The notes: generated from the sequence alone by a model not told the origin. A stretch of DNA of 32,253 nucleotides from MGBC163016 sp964462135 (GCA_964462135.1 CAYWWK010000022.1:1-32253), one strand, 5' to 3'. Shown: positions 6,872-15,021, counted from the first letter of the stretch. Numbers and translations are program-made.

Positions 6872-8281
6872 ATGGCACAGGCTACCCAGACAACCAACCC
6901 AACCGACGCTCCCTATCGGCTGTATCTTCGCGAGGACCAGATTCCCACCCAATGGTACAACCTGCGCGCCGACATGTCTGAACCTCCCGAACCCATGCGG
7001 CTTCCCAATGGCCAGATCGCCACTGCAGCGGACATCGCACCTGTCTTCTGCGACGAATTGGTGGCTCAGGAACTGGATGATGAGACCCCCTATTTCGACA
7101 TACCTGAAGGCGTGCGCGAGATGTACAAGGTCTACCGGCCCAGCCCCTTGTGCCGTGCCTACAATCTTGAGCGCGCCTTGGGCACCCCGGCTCACATCTA
7201 CTACAAATTCGAGGGCAACAACACATCCGGTTCCCACAAGCTGAACTCCGCCTTAGCCCAAGCGTACTACGCGAAAGAGCAGGACTTGGAGAAGATCACC
7301 ACTGAAACAGGGGCAGGCCAGTGGGGTACCGCGCTTTCCGAGGCGGCCGACCACTATGGACTTGACTTGGATGTCTTCATGGTGAAATGCTCCTATGAGC
7401 AGAAGCCGTTCCGCCGAAACATCATGGAGACCTTCAACGCCACCGTCACCCCCTCCCCTTCGAATACCACTGAGGTAGGGCGCAAGATGCTGGCCGAGCA
7501 CCCTGATTCCACGGGCAGCCTGGGAACAGCCATCTCCGAGGCGGTGGAGCGCGCCTTGAACGTTCCTGGGAACAAAGGGCGCTACCAGTTGGGCAGCGTG
7601 CTCAATCAGGTGGTGCTGCATCAATCCATCATTGGCCTTGAGAGCTACACGGCCATGGAAGAACTTGGCGAATACCCCGATGTGGTCATCGGATGCGCCG
7701 GAGGCGGATCGAACCTGGGTGGCCTCATCGCGCCCTTCATGCGGGACAAGCTCAAAGGGGACAAGCCGAATACGCAGTTCATTGCCGTCGAACCCGCCAG
7801 CTGCCCTTCGCTCACCCGAGGAAGGTACGCCTACGACTTCGCCGACACCGGCCAGACATGTCCTCTCTGCAAGATGTACACGCTTGGTAACGGCTTTCTC
7901 CCTTCCCCGGACCACGCAGGAGGGCTTCGCTATCATGGGATGTCGCCGATCGTGAGCAAACTGGTGCATGATGGGTACATGGATGCCGTGGCCGTCAAGC
8001 AGACGGATGTCTTCGGAGCAGCGGAGGAATTCGCACGCCTGGAAACCATCCTTCCCGCGCCCGAAAGCGCCCACGCCATCTATGTCGCCATGGAAGAAGC
8101 CAAGAAATGCGCGGAGACGGGCGAGGAGAAGGTGATCCTCTTCGGACTCACCGGAACCGGCTACTTCGACATGTATGCCTACGACGCTTACAACAACGGC
8201 AAGATGGTGGACCACGCACCCACCGAGGAGGAACTGGAGGCGGGATTCGCAACCATTCCCTCCATCCCGGGAGTGCAATAG
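6872..8281 (+). CDS. TrpB2-type tryptophan synthase beta chain
   Basis: The 469-residue PLP enzyme has its Schiff-base lysine in GSHKLNSA (Lys 123), the catalytic ETGAGQWG loop (145-152) and the phosphate-binding GGGSN (277-281). It is longer than classical TrpB (about 400) and carries the N-terminal LREDQIPTQWYN segment of the TrpB-like (TrpB2) family. It should join L-serine and indole to form tryptophan. No trpA or other trp gene is present, as is common for this type, which can act in indole salvage. A ribosome site (AAAGGA) lies 7 nt before the ATG. An upstream leader peptide with three Trp codons and a terminator indicate attenuation by tryptophan. The family is clear; whether it needs a TrpA partner is not. 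Confidence 0.92.
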   Translation: MAQATQTTNPTDAPYRLYLREDQIPTQWYNLRADMSEPPEPMRLPNGQIATAADIAPVFCDELVAQELDDETPYFDIPEGVREMYKVYRPSPLCRAYNLERALGTPAHIYYKFEGNNTSGSHKLNSALAQAYYAKEQDLEKITTETGAGQWGTALSEAADHYGLDLDVFMVKCSYEQKPFRRNIMETFNATVTPSPSNTTEVGRKMLAEHPDSTGSLGTAISEAVERALNVPGNKGRYQLGSVLNQVVLHQSIIGLESYTAMEELGEYPDVVIGCAGGGSNLGGLIAPFMRDKLKGDKPNTQFIAVEPASCPSLTRGRYAYDFADTGQTCPLCKMYTLGNGFLPSPDHAGGLRYHGMSPIVSKLVHDGYMDAVAVKQTDVFGAAEEFARLETILPAPESAHAIYVAMEEAKKCAETGEEKVILFGLTGTGYFDMYAYDAYNNGKMVDHAPTEEELEAGFATIPSIPGVQ

Positions 8282-8297
8282 ACGAAGGAGACGCAAG

Positions 8298-8615
8298 ATG
8301 AAGCCAGTACCTTCCATAAGCGAAGAGGCTCTGAAGGAGTCCGCGAAGAAGCATAAACGGGATGTGCTGGCCAATGATCAGCCAGTGGTGCTGGAATCCT
8401 CTGAGACCGACCCGGAGTTTCCCGCCATGCAGGAATACGAAGTCGACGAAGTTGGCCCACGGGGGTCCAAACGCAAGCATCCAGGACTCATCTGGGCCAT
8501 CATCGCGGTAGTGGCCGTCGTCATCCTATGCATGGCTTTGGGCGCTGCCGGGGACTGGATGAACCCCGAGGAAGCCCAACAGGTGCAGGATGCCCAAGAG
8601 AACGCCACGCTTTAG
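8298..8615 (+). CDS. Small single-pass membrane protein, unknown function
   Basis: This 105-residue protein has a charged, probably cytosolic N-terminal part of about 60 residues ending in GSKRKH. One hydrophobic helix follows (LIWAIIAVVAVVILCMALGA, about 64-83), then a short acidic tail rich in Gln and Glu. GAAGGAG sits 7 nt before the ATG, and the gene begins 16 bp after the TrpB-like stop, so it is probably cotranscribed and under the same attenuator. I do not recognise a domain. The last codons and stop (8582-8616) are duplicated 70 bp downstream outside the ORF, which suggests a recent local duplication of its 3' end. Confidence 0.72.
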   Translation: MKPVPSISEEALKESAKKHKRDVLANDQPVVLESSETDPEFPAMQEYEVDEVGPRGSKRKHPGLIWAIIAVVAVVILCMALGAAGDWMNPEEAQQVQDAQENATL

Positions 8616-8686
8616 CATCCAGGACGAACCGGCACCATGGGAGGTGCCATCGGTGCAGGATGCCCAAGAGAACGCCACGCTTTAGC
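8582..8686 (+). repeat. 35-bp direct repeat copying the 3' end of the small membrane protein gene
   Basis: Bases 8582-8616 and 8652-8686 are identical over 35 bp, starting 70 bp apart. The first copy encodes the last residues and stop of the ORF; the second is non-coding. Between them GGCACC (8631-8636) faces GGTGCC (8643-8648). Confidence 0.92.
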
Positions 8687-8702
8687 GCCCTTCGGGCATT
8701 TC

Positions 8703-8718
8703 GGGTGCCAAGGCACCC
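8703..8718. terminator. Hairpin in the convergent gap before the GH25 gene
   Basis: GGGTGCC (8703-8709) is followed by AA and GGCACCC (8712-8718), a tight perfect dyad. It lies between two convergent genes and may help end either transcript. No T-tract follows. Confidence 0.3.
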
Positions 8719-8768
8719 ACCGCGCCCCTGCAGGGTGAGGCGCACGGGGCGAAGCCGCCTTGCATGGA

Positions 8769-9563
8769 TCAGGGACGATCTCCCTTGACCTCAGGAAGCC
8801 ACAGGTCCAGATCAACCTCCGTAGGAATGCCGGGGACATCCCCGGCATTTGTGTATTGCCATAAGATGAAGTCGAATTGGGCCGTAGGGGCTGCCACCTC
8901 GTATTCGGCAAGCCATAAGGGATACGCCGCATGCACCACCTTGTCCATGCGTCCCAGATCACGCTGGTTGCCATAGACCATGGGCTCATAGCCTGCCCGT
9001 TCCATGCGTTCACAGAAGGCGATGGCCAGAGAGCTCAGCGTAGAGCCATCCAGATCATTGGCGCGCGCCCCTTCGACATCAACCGCTTCGTGGTCGAAGG
9101 CTACAACCTCGAAGCTCACCCCTTCAGCCTGTGCCTGGGAGAGCAGCGAAAGGGCGAAATCGGCCTCTTCTTCCACTTCCTCCTGAGTGATTGCCTGGGA
9201 GAAGAAGTAGGCGGAAACGGAAATGCCTGCTCTGTGCGCACCCGTGGCATTCGCCATGAAGCACTCGTCTTCGTAGAGGATGCCTTCAGTGGCTCCACGA
9301 TTGCCCAGCCGAACGAAGGCGAACTGCACACCCGCATCCGCAACGGCTGACCAGTCGATGTCGTGCTGATGGGCAGACACGTCCACGCCCCAGCGGGATT
9401 CCACCACGCCTTCGGGAGCGTAGACCAGTTTCTGGCCTTCTTGCTGCAGGCTGTTCCAGTCATAGGGGCTCACGTAGGCAGCTGGCGCACAGGAGACAAG
9501 GATGCATGTCGCCAAGGCGATTGCGGCCATGAGAGCGATGGGCTTTCGAAGGGAAGATGCCAT
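8769..9563 (-). CDS. GH25 lysozyme-like lipoprotein
   Basis: The 264-residue protein begins with a lipoprotein signal peptide whose lipobox is LVSC (Cys 25). The mature part is a glycoside hydrolase family 25 domain. It shows GVDVSAHQHDIDW (Asp 61), the strand FAFVRLG, the acidic pair in AFDHEA (Asp 157 and Glu 159), and LWLAEYE and LWQYTNAG near the end. GH25 enzymes cut the N-acetylmuramoyl glycan backbone of peptidoglycan. Membrane anchoring suggests a wall-remodelling role rather than release as a lysin. No ribosome site precedes the ATG, and TAGAAT lies 6 nt upstream. The gene stands alone on its strand. Confidence 0.88.
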   Translation of the reverse strand: MASSLRKPIALMAAIALATCILVSCAPAAYVSPYDWNSLQQEGQKLVYAPEGVVESRWGVDVSAHQHDIDWSAVADAGVQFAFVRLGNRGATEGILYEDECFMANATGAHRAGISVSAYFFSQAITQEEVEEEADFALSLLSQAQAEGVSFEVVAFDHEAVDVEGARANDLDGSTLSSLAIAFCERMERAGYEPMVYGNQRDLGRMDKVVHAAYPLWLAEYEVAAPTAQFDFILWQYTNAGDVPGIPTEVDLDLWLPEVKGDRP

Positions 9564-9569
9564 GAGGGC

Positions 9570-9575
9570 ATTCTA
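9570..9575 (-). promoter_or_regulatory. -10 box close to the GH25 start
   Basis: The minus strand reads TAGAAT, six bases, then ATG. Transcription would begin at the start codon. The -35 region is poor, so this rests on the -10 box and the absence of a ribosome site. Confidence 0.4.
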
Positions 9576-9791
9576 TCGGATTATCAGCTGCACGTTGGGC
9601 ATCGCATGGCGCTGTACCGGACTGCTGGGGCCATGCGGTCCGATGGCCCCATCCCCACAGCGCTGAGGGCAAGCCGCCGCTGCGCGGGCGGCTTCCGCTA
9701 CAGTCTCATCCAGCTCTCTCCGCAGCGCAGGCTGACATCCTGCGAATGCCACCTTGGTGGCACGAGGCAGGTCGCCGCTACATGTTCTGGA

Positions 9792-9816
9792 TCGATCTCC
9801 GCTTCGCTCGGATCGA
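9792..9816. repeat. Dispersed palindromic repeat, copy 2
   Basis: All 25 bases are identical to 2620-2644. Flanking bases remain similar (GGA before, ACCC after). It lies about 20 bp beyond the MFS stop in a palindrome-rich gap. Confidence 0.85.
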
Positions 9817-9833
9817 ACCCTGCGACGCGCATT

Positions 9834-11237
9834 CTAAACGGAATGCGAACGGATTGAGTCAAGAGAACCGTCCCCATGACTCTGAGCTTTCGGGGATGCG
9901 AAGAGCGCCACCAGAAGCACCACGACCGAAAGCGCTGCCGACAAGGCGAATGCCGCTTGGTAGCCGCCTGCGCCTGCATTCGCCAGTCCTACGATGACAA
10001 GCATCATGAGCGCCGTGCCGAAGGAGGCGCACGCTTGACGCAGCGTGACGAAGAAGGTGGAGCCATCGTTCATGAGGGAACCCGGCAGCTTCGCCATGCC
10101 CCAAGAGATGAAGGGCCCGATGATGGAGCTTACACCGATGCCACGAATGGTCTGCATGACCGTCAGCAACCACAGAGGGGTGGTGGCGTCCGCGAAAACC
10201 ATGGACACCGCCCCCGCCGTCAAGAACACGGAACCTCCGATGAGCACCGGTCGCGCACCGAATCTGTCAGAGAGGATGCCTCCCAGCGGATTGAACACCA
10301 CCGCCAACACCGTGGCCGGAATGAACACGAGACCCGCATCGAACGCAGAGAGGCCACAGACGTTCTGCACGAACAGCGGAATGATCAGCGTGATGCCCAT
10401 GAACGAGGCGAAGAGACTGCACTGCCCCAGAAGGCTCGCTCGATAGCTTCTCGTTCTCATGATATCCATGCTGATGAGGGGATTCTCGATGCGTCGCTGG
10501 CGAGCGATGAACAGGATCAGACAGGCACAGCCGATGAGCAGCGGGACGAACGTCTGGCCGTCACCCACCCCAACGTTCGCCGCATTGGTGAACCCCAAGA
10601 GCAAGCCTCCGAATCCCAACGTGGACAGAAGAAACGATATCCAATCCAGCTTTGCCTGGCGCTCGGGCACCTCCTCTTTCGGGAAGATGACCAAAACGGC
10701 AATCAGCAACATCACCAAAGCACAGGCAAGCATGATGAAGAAGCTTCTCCACCCCAAGCTGTCCACCAGCGCCCCGCCAATGAGCGGTCCGATATTGGGA
10801 GCGAATCCCATCGCCACCCCCGCTATGCCCATCGCAGTGCCAACCTTGCCCTGGGGAAAGCGCGTCATGGCCAGAGACTGCATGACAGGCAACGTGATGC
10901 CCGTGGCAATGGCCTGTGGAATGCGGCCGATGAGGAGAACGGCGAAGTCAGGAGCAAGCCAATCGACCACAGCTCCTGCCAGGAAGAGAAGACAGGCGCC
11001 GAAGATGAGTTGCCGTGTGCTGTAGCGTCGGGAAAGATGCGCCACCAACGGCACCGTGATGCCGATGACCAGCATGTAGAGCGTCGTAAGCCACTGCGAA
11101 GTGGCCTCATCCGTGCCGAAAGAAGCCTGTACGCCCAGCATCATGGAATTCATGACCGTTTGCGTGAGCGAACCCAGTGCGCACAGGATGGTGGCAGTGG
11201 CGAAGGCAGGGTAGATAGACCGGGATGAGGCGCTCAT
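9834..11237 (-). CDS. DHA2-family (EmrB/QacA-like) MFS drug exporter
   Basis: The 467-residue integral membrane protein has about 14 hydrophobic segments. It carries MFS motifs of the DHA2 drug:proton antiporter family, such as QWLTTLYMLVIGI in the first half, GRIPQAIATGITLPVMQS, and the motif-C-like GFAPNIGPLIGGAL. It probably exports toxic compounds or metabolites using the proton gradient. It starts 7 bp after the OPT transporter stop on the same strand and is likely cotranscribed. A weak ribosome site (TAGG) lies 6 nt before the ATG. Substrate cannot be inferred. Confidence 0.88.
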   Translation of the reverse strand: MSASSRSIYPAFATATILCALGSLTQTVMNSMMLGVQASFGTDEATSQWLTTLYMLVIGITVPLVAHLSRRYSTRQLIFGACLLFLAGAVVDWLAPDFAVLLIGRIPQAIATGITLPVMQSLAMTRFPQGKVGTAMGIAGVAMGFAPNIGPLIGGALVDSLGWRSFFIMLACALVMLLIAVLVIFPKEEVPERQAKLDWISFLLSTLGFGGLLLGFTNAANVGVGDGQTFVPLLIGCACLILFIARQRRIENPLISMDIMRTRSYRASLLGQCSLFASFMGITLIIPLFVQNVCGLSAFDAGLVFIPATVLAVVFNPLGGILSDRFGARPVLIGGSVFLTAGAVSMVFADATTPLWLLTVMQTIRGIGVSSIIGPFISWGMAKLPGSLMNDGSTFFVTLRQACASFGTALMMLVIVGLANAGAGGYQAAFALSAALSVVVLLVALFASPKAQSHGDGSLDSIRSHSV

Positions 11238-11244
11238 GACAAAC

Positions 11245-12948
11245 CTAGAAGAAGGCGGTGGCGGAGACGATCATAGCCAAGATGATGCCCATGATGGATT
11301 CGCCCCCAAGAAGCCCAGAGGCAACCACCAGACCCGATTCCTGCCAGCGTTGCTCGCTCTGCTGATGATCCTGCCCCTCTTTGCCAGCCATCACCCTGCG
11401 TCTGATGAGATCAACGACCGCCTTCGCCAATACCCCCAAGAAAGCCGTGAAGGACATGTAGAAGGGAAGGTACATCCCCAAGCCAAGCATCATGGCGGGA
11501 AAGCGTACGAGGTAGAGGATGAAGCCCGCCGCGGCTCCCACCAGGAACGCCGGCATGTTCGGCACTCCCGAGACCATGGTGGCAACAACACTCGCCTGGG
11601 CCGAGACGAATTCCTTTCCCGGCCCGAACGCATCCGGTCCATAGGCCTGGAACAGCACACCTACCGCCAAGGCAGCGACGATCGACCCCACAACGGCGCC
11701 GATCCCCTGGCCCACCCACTGGGCTTTCGGGCTGGTTCCCAAAACCGCACCGGCTTTGAAGTCATTCATCACGTCTCCCGCAAGACCGCATGCCACCGCC
11801 ACCAGCGCCGCTACGAAGAAGAGCTGAAGCTGCGTCACATTCGCGAACAGCGCAATGAGGAACAGGGCGATCAATCCGAATATCTCCATGGGATCGATGC
11901 TGGTCTGCCCTACCGATTGGGCGCTCATGGCACAGGCGATGAACGCACAGACCACCGTAAGCGCAGACACGACGGCGGGAAGGTCAAGCGCAATGCAGCA
12001 GGCCACCGCGGCACTGGCAAGAGCGAGGATGGCAACACTCGCGTTGCGCACCGCCTTCACCTGAGGTGCCGCACCCATATAGGTCCCGCACGAAGTGAGC
12101 CCCAAGGGCTCAGAGCTGCGCCGGGCCTGCGCGGCTTTGCCCGAGAGTGCGCGGACTCCCAACGGAATGATGTCACGCACGATGACCGCAAGGCCGCATC
12201 CCATCATGCATCCCATACCCAAACACGATGCAACCTCTCTCGCTGCATCGGCGCTTGCAAGCCCCAACGCCGGAGCCGCCACTACAATGCCGAAATTCGC
12301 CAGCACCGCCCCACCGAACCAGACGACCATCGCCCCCGTTCCGATGAGAAAGCCCACGGCCAGCATCATGGGAGAGGCGTAGATGCCGAAGACGACACCT
12401 GGAATGGGCAGTTGCGCCACCATGGAGGGAATCAGCTTCACGCCATCGCGCAGGAATGCCCAGAGGGCCGCGAATCCCATGGTGCCGAAGAGCTTCGCAC
12501 CTACCTTGCCTCCTGCATTGCCCGCCTTGAGCGTTTCCGCCGCTGCCTGCCCCAAGGGATATTCCAGCTTCGCGTCCTCAATGAAATGAGACCTCAAGGC
12601 GATGGAGGCGACCAACCCCACCATCGAACCGCAAAGCGCGATGACCAGCAACTGCACCATTGAAAGGTTCTCCCCCAACCCAAGCATCCATGCGCCGGGT
12701 ATGGTGAATGCCAGGCCACCTGCCACCATGGCACCTGACGACATGACCGTATGGGTCACGTTCGCCTCGTTCAAGGAAGGCTTTCCCTTGCCGAATGCCT
12801 TCAGGGCAAACAGCGAAATGAGCGCCGCAAAGATGATCGGCCACGGCAGCGCGCCCATCTTGAGGGCGACGTAGACCGACGATGCCGTGATGAGCACGCA
12901 GCCGACGCAGCCGATCAGAATGCCGCGAAGCGTGAGTTGACCTTTCAT
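11245..12948 (-). CDS. OPT-family oligopeptide or metallophore transporter
   Basis: The 567-residue protein has about 14 or more hydrophobic helices and the features of prokaryotic OPT transporters. These include an N-terminal SSVYVALKMGALPWPIIFAA segment, LEYPLGQAAAETLKAG, GDVMNDFKAGAVLGTSP, and the C-terminal SGLVVASGLLGGESIMG block. Members import peptides or metal chelates with protons. AAAGGA sits 7 nt before the ATG. Its stop lies 7 bp before the DHA2 exporter gene, so import and export functions are coexpressed. The substrate is unknown. Confidence 0.9.
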   Translation of the reverse strand: MKGQLTLRGILIGCVGCVLITASSVYVALKMGALPWPIIFAALISLFALKAFGKGKPSLNEANVTHTVMSSGAMVAGGLAFTIPGAWMLGLGENLSMVQLLVIALCGSMVGLVASIALRSHFIEDAKLEYPLGQAAAETLKAGNAGGKVGAKLFGTMGFAALWAFLRDGVKLIPSMVAQLPIPGVVFGIYASPMMLAVGFLIGTGAMVVWFGGAVLANFGIVVAAPALGLASADAAREVASCLGMGCMMGCGLAVIVRDIIPLGVRALSGKAAQARRSSEPLGLTSCGTYMGAAPQVKAVRNASVAILALASAAVACCIALDLPAVVSALTVVCAFIACAMSAQSVGQTSIDPMEIFGLIALFLIALFANVTQLQLFFVAALVAVACGLAGDVMNDFKAGAVLGTSPKAQWVGQGIGAVVGSIVAALAVGVLFQAYGPDAFGPGKEFVSAQASVVATMVSGVPNMPAFLVGAAAGFILYLVRFPAMMLGLGMYLPFYMSFTAFLGVLAKAVVDLIRRRVMAGKEGQDHQQSEQRWQESGLVVASGLLGGESIMGIILAMIVSATAFF

Positions 12949-13056
12949 GCGAGCGTCCTTTCTTCAAGACCGTGACCATCAGCAACCTTTTCCCCGAAGG
13001 GTTCACGGGAATGCGTGAGCGAGATTATGGCACACCTTCAAGGGGCCCGATGCAGG

Positions 13057-13536
13057 CTAAACGGTGAGAGCAGCGAATTCAGCGCCAATGAGAGCAGCTA
13101 AATCGGTAGGCGACGTCTCAAGCTGGCAGCCAATGCGCCCACCTGAATAGAGAATGGTATCGAAGAGTTGGGCCGTTTCATCAATGAGCGTTCGGAACTG
13201 CCGTTTCATCCCCACCGGCGAACAGCCCCCATGGACATACCCGGTCAGCGGCAGCAACTCCCGGCTCTTGATCATGGCAATGGCCTTCTCGCCCACCGCT
13301 GATGCCGCACGCTTGAGATCAAGCTCTTCGGCCACCGGGATCATGAACACGTAATGCGCGCCGGACTTTCCCTGCGTGACCAAGGTCTTGAAAACGCGAT
13401 CAGGGTCTTGGCCCAGCATGCGTGCCACCTCAACACCACTGGGGGCGCCCTGAGCTTCGAACAGATGGAACGTGCAAGGGATCCGCGCGGCCTCAACCTC
13501 ACGGATGGCGTTGGTCTTTGCAGGCTTCTTCGACAT
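13057..13536 (-). CDS. ybaK: Cys-tRNA(Pro)/Cys-tRNA(Cys) deacylase YbaK
   Basis: The 159-residue protein matches YbaK in length and order: KTNAIREVEAARIPC, GVEVARMLGQDPDRVFKTLV (with the conserved Lys), YVFMIPVAEELDLKRAA, and LTGYVHGGCSPVGMKRQF. YbaK hydrolyses mischarged Cys-tRNA(Pro) in trans. The start at 13536 was chosen because homology begins there. An upstream open frame to 13641 gives non-conserved residues. There is no ribosome site, but TATCAT lies 6 nt upstream, so the mRNA may be leaderless. Confidence 0.93.
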   Translation of the reverse strand: MSKKPAKTNAIREVEAARIPCTFHLFEAQGAPSGVEVARMLGQDPDRVFKTLVTQGKSGAHYVFMIPVAEELDLKRAASAVGEKAIAMIKSRELLPLTGYVHGGCSPVGMKRQFRTLIDETAQLFDTILYSGGRIGCQLETSPTDLAALIGAEFAALTV

Positions 13537-13542
13537 GGGCAA

Positions 13543-13548
13543 ATGATA
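13543..13548 (-). promoter_or_regulatory. -10 box close to the ybaK start
   Basis: On the minus strand TATCAT is followed by TTGCCC and the ATG. The -35 at 17-bp spacing is CTGGCC, 3 of 6. This is consistent with a leaderless transcript. Confidence 0.4.
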
Positions 13549-13600
13549 GCACCCGCATGCGGGAAGGCCAGGTGAGGGCAAGACGCACGCTGACGCGTGA

Positions 13601-13618
13601 CGAAGGCTGAAGCCTTCG
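13601..13618. other. Intergenic hairpin between ybaK and the aldolase gene
   Basis: CGAAGGC (13601-13607) faces GCCTTCG (13612-13618) around TGAA, a perfect 7-bp stem. It lies in the 117-bp gap after the aldolase gene. No T-tract follows on the minus strand (GCCTTCG then TCACG), so it may be another member of the local palindromes rather than a terminator. Confidence 0.4.
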
Positions 13619-13653
13619 CTACACGCTGCGAAGGAATGCAACTATGGGTCTCA

Positions 13654-15021
13654 TCAGTGGAGGGGCTTGGGGTAGTAGCGGTAGATGGGCTCCTCGGGCT
13701 GTGGCTGTGGAATCGGCTGCGTCCGGAATGCGGGAGGCGTTGCCGCCAATGCCGCCTCGACCGTCATCTCAGGACCGCCCAGCTTCGGGAAACCCTGTGG
13801 GCTCAACTGCGGTTCAGTCATACCGAAGGCGGTTGTGGCTGGCGCAGGTTCTGTCACCTGTGCCACCTCTTCAACCTGAACGGCTTCTGTCATCGGATCG
13901 ATCGTCGCTTCGCTCAGATCAACCCCGATGGAGGGAGATGGATCAGCCCCAGAGAATACTGGCGAACCGGCATCTGGGGAGGGAGAAGGCGCACCTCCCG
14001 TCATCTTCGATATGTCGGACATGGTCATGGCAGGTTCGTGAGAATCTGCGGCTTCATGGGAAACTGCCGGTTCTGGCGCGGATTCCCAAGGTACCGGTGC
14101 AGGCGTTTGAGCAGCCTGCTCTGGATGCATCGGCTGAGATGCCGCTGTCCCCTGATGGGCAGGCACTCCTTGAGAAGGCTCTTCAAGTCTGAGGGGCGGA
14201 CGCATGAAGATGCCGTGGGCATCTATGCCCAACCCATAGGCAGCCGACATCTTCAGGATGTCCTCTTCGGTGATACCTGACAGATAGGGTCGTCCGCTCA
14301 TGCAGGTCTTGAGGTAGATCTCCGCCGCCTTCTCAACCGTATGGGCACGCCCGAAAGCATCATCCAGTGAAACCCCAGCAACGAACAGCCCATGATGGGG
14401 CCAGAGCACCACATTCGATCGCTCCATGGCCTCGGCGGTTCTTCGGGCAAGGGCGATGCTGCCCGGAATCTCCCACGGAACGATCTGGATGCCCTCAGGG
14501 AAGACGAAGGCGCATTCGCTGATCTGCGTCCACAGCAGCCGCGTGAAAAGAGCGCTGTCCAAGGGGACGATGTTGGTCATGGCCGCCACGTTCGCCGGAT
14601 GGCAATGGTAGATGACGCGATTCTTCCCATCCGTGGCCACCAAGCGGATTTCATGATCGATCAGATGCGCCAGCAACTCAGAGGTAGGCTGTGCATCCCC
14701 CTTGAAACCCCAGCAGACGCGCCAAGCACTTCCTGAGCGATCTACCTCGATGATGCCCAGCGTGCGCTTCGGATCATGGGCGATGGAGCGGAAATGGCTG
14801 CCTGCGGCGGTGACCAGGAAGAACTCGCCCGCCAGCTGCGGCACCTCAACGTCAAGCTTCTGCCATGCATGCGAACTGAAGCCGGCCCTGACCTCATTCA
14901 CCTCACTCTTGCGCAAGCGATAGGAAGCATTGCCCCCGTTGGATTCATGCCAACCGGCCAACCAGCCATCGTTGCATAGACGGATGAAATCACGGGCGAA
15001 ACCAGTATCCAATACCTTCAT
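13654..15021 (-). CDS. rhaD: Rhamnulose-1-phosphate aldolase with long disordered C-terminal tail
   Basis: Residues 1 to about 276 form a class II aldolase resembling RhaD. They include ESNGGNASYRL, SELLAHL with the catalytic Glu, the zinc ligands in YHCHPAN, and WPHHGLF. Counting from the GTG two codons upstream, these align with E. coli RhaD numbering (Glu117, His141, His143, His212). The enzyme splits L-rhamnulose 1-phosphate into DHAP and L-lactaldehyde. The last 178 or so residues are an unusual low-complexity tail rich in Pro, Ala, Glu, Ser and Thr, ending EEPIYRYYPKPLH. E. coli RhaD has only 274 residues and no tail. AGGAG lies 5 nt before the ATG at 15021. No other rhamnose gene is nearby; the gene follows larC by 26 bp. 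A related class II aldolase specificity is possible. Confidence 0.85.
   Translation of the reverse strand: MKVLDTGFARDFIRLCNDGWLAGWHESNGGNASYRLRKSEVNEVRAGFSSHAWQKLDVEVPQLAGEFFLVTAAGSHFRSIAHDPKRTLGIIEVDRSGSAWRVCWGFKGDAQPTSELLAHLIDHEIRLVATDGKNRVIYHCHPANVAAMTNIVPLDSALFTRLLWTQISECAFVFPEGIQIVPWEIPGSIALARRTAEAMERSNVVLWPHHGLFVAGVSLDDAFGRAHTVEKAAEIYLKTCMSGRPYLSGITEEDILKMSAAYGLGIDAHGIFMRPPLRLEEPSQGVPAHQGTAASQPMHPEQAAQTPAPVPWESAPEPAVSHEAADSHEPAMTMSDISKMTGGAPSPSPDAGSPVFSGADPSPSIGVDLSEATIDPMTEAVQVEEVAQVTEPAPATTAFGMTEPQLSPQGFPKLGGPEMTVEAALAATPPAFRTQPIPQPQPEEPIYRYYPKPLH
13895..13926. repeat. Diverged dispersed repeat inside the aldolase tail
   Basis: This stretch matches the repeat at 2618-2648 and 9790-9820 with about five substitutions, keeping the GATCGATC and CGCTTCGCTC cores. 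It is in frame within the RhaD tail, encoding roughly residues 366-376 (GVDLSEATIDP region). It suggests that a mobile palindrome contributed coding sequence. Confidence 0.55.

Larger units (their letters stand above)
9564..9833. other. Intergenic region packed with palindromes
   Basis: This 270-bp gap between the GH25 gene and the MFS gene holds no convincing ORF. It contains perfect dyads GGGGCCAT/ATGGCCCC (9627-9634, 9643-9650), AAGCCGCC/GGCGGCTT (9671-9678, 9687-9694) and TGCCACC/GGTGGCA (9747-9753, 9756-9762), plus the dispersed repeat at 9792-9816. CGCATTC/GAATGCG (9828-9834, 9841-9847) spans the MFS stop codon. Confidence 0.7.

Noticed and set aside
9876..11228. 450-residue plus-strand ORF
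   Set aside because: It is antisense to the complete MFS transporter gene, rich in His, Arg, Asp and Glu, and resembles no family.
11236..12663. 475-residue plus-strand ORF
   Set aside because: It is antisense to the OPT transporter and has the same composition of shadow frames (Arg, His, Gln, Gly); no domain motif is visible.
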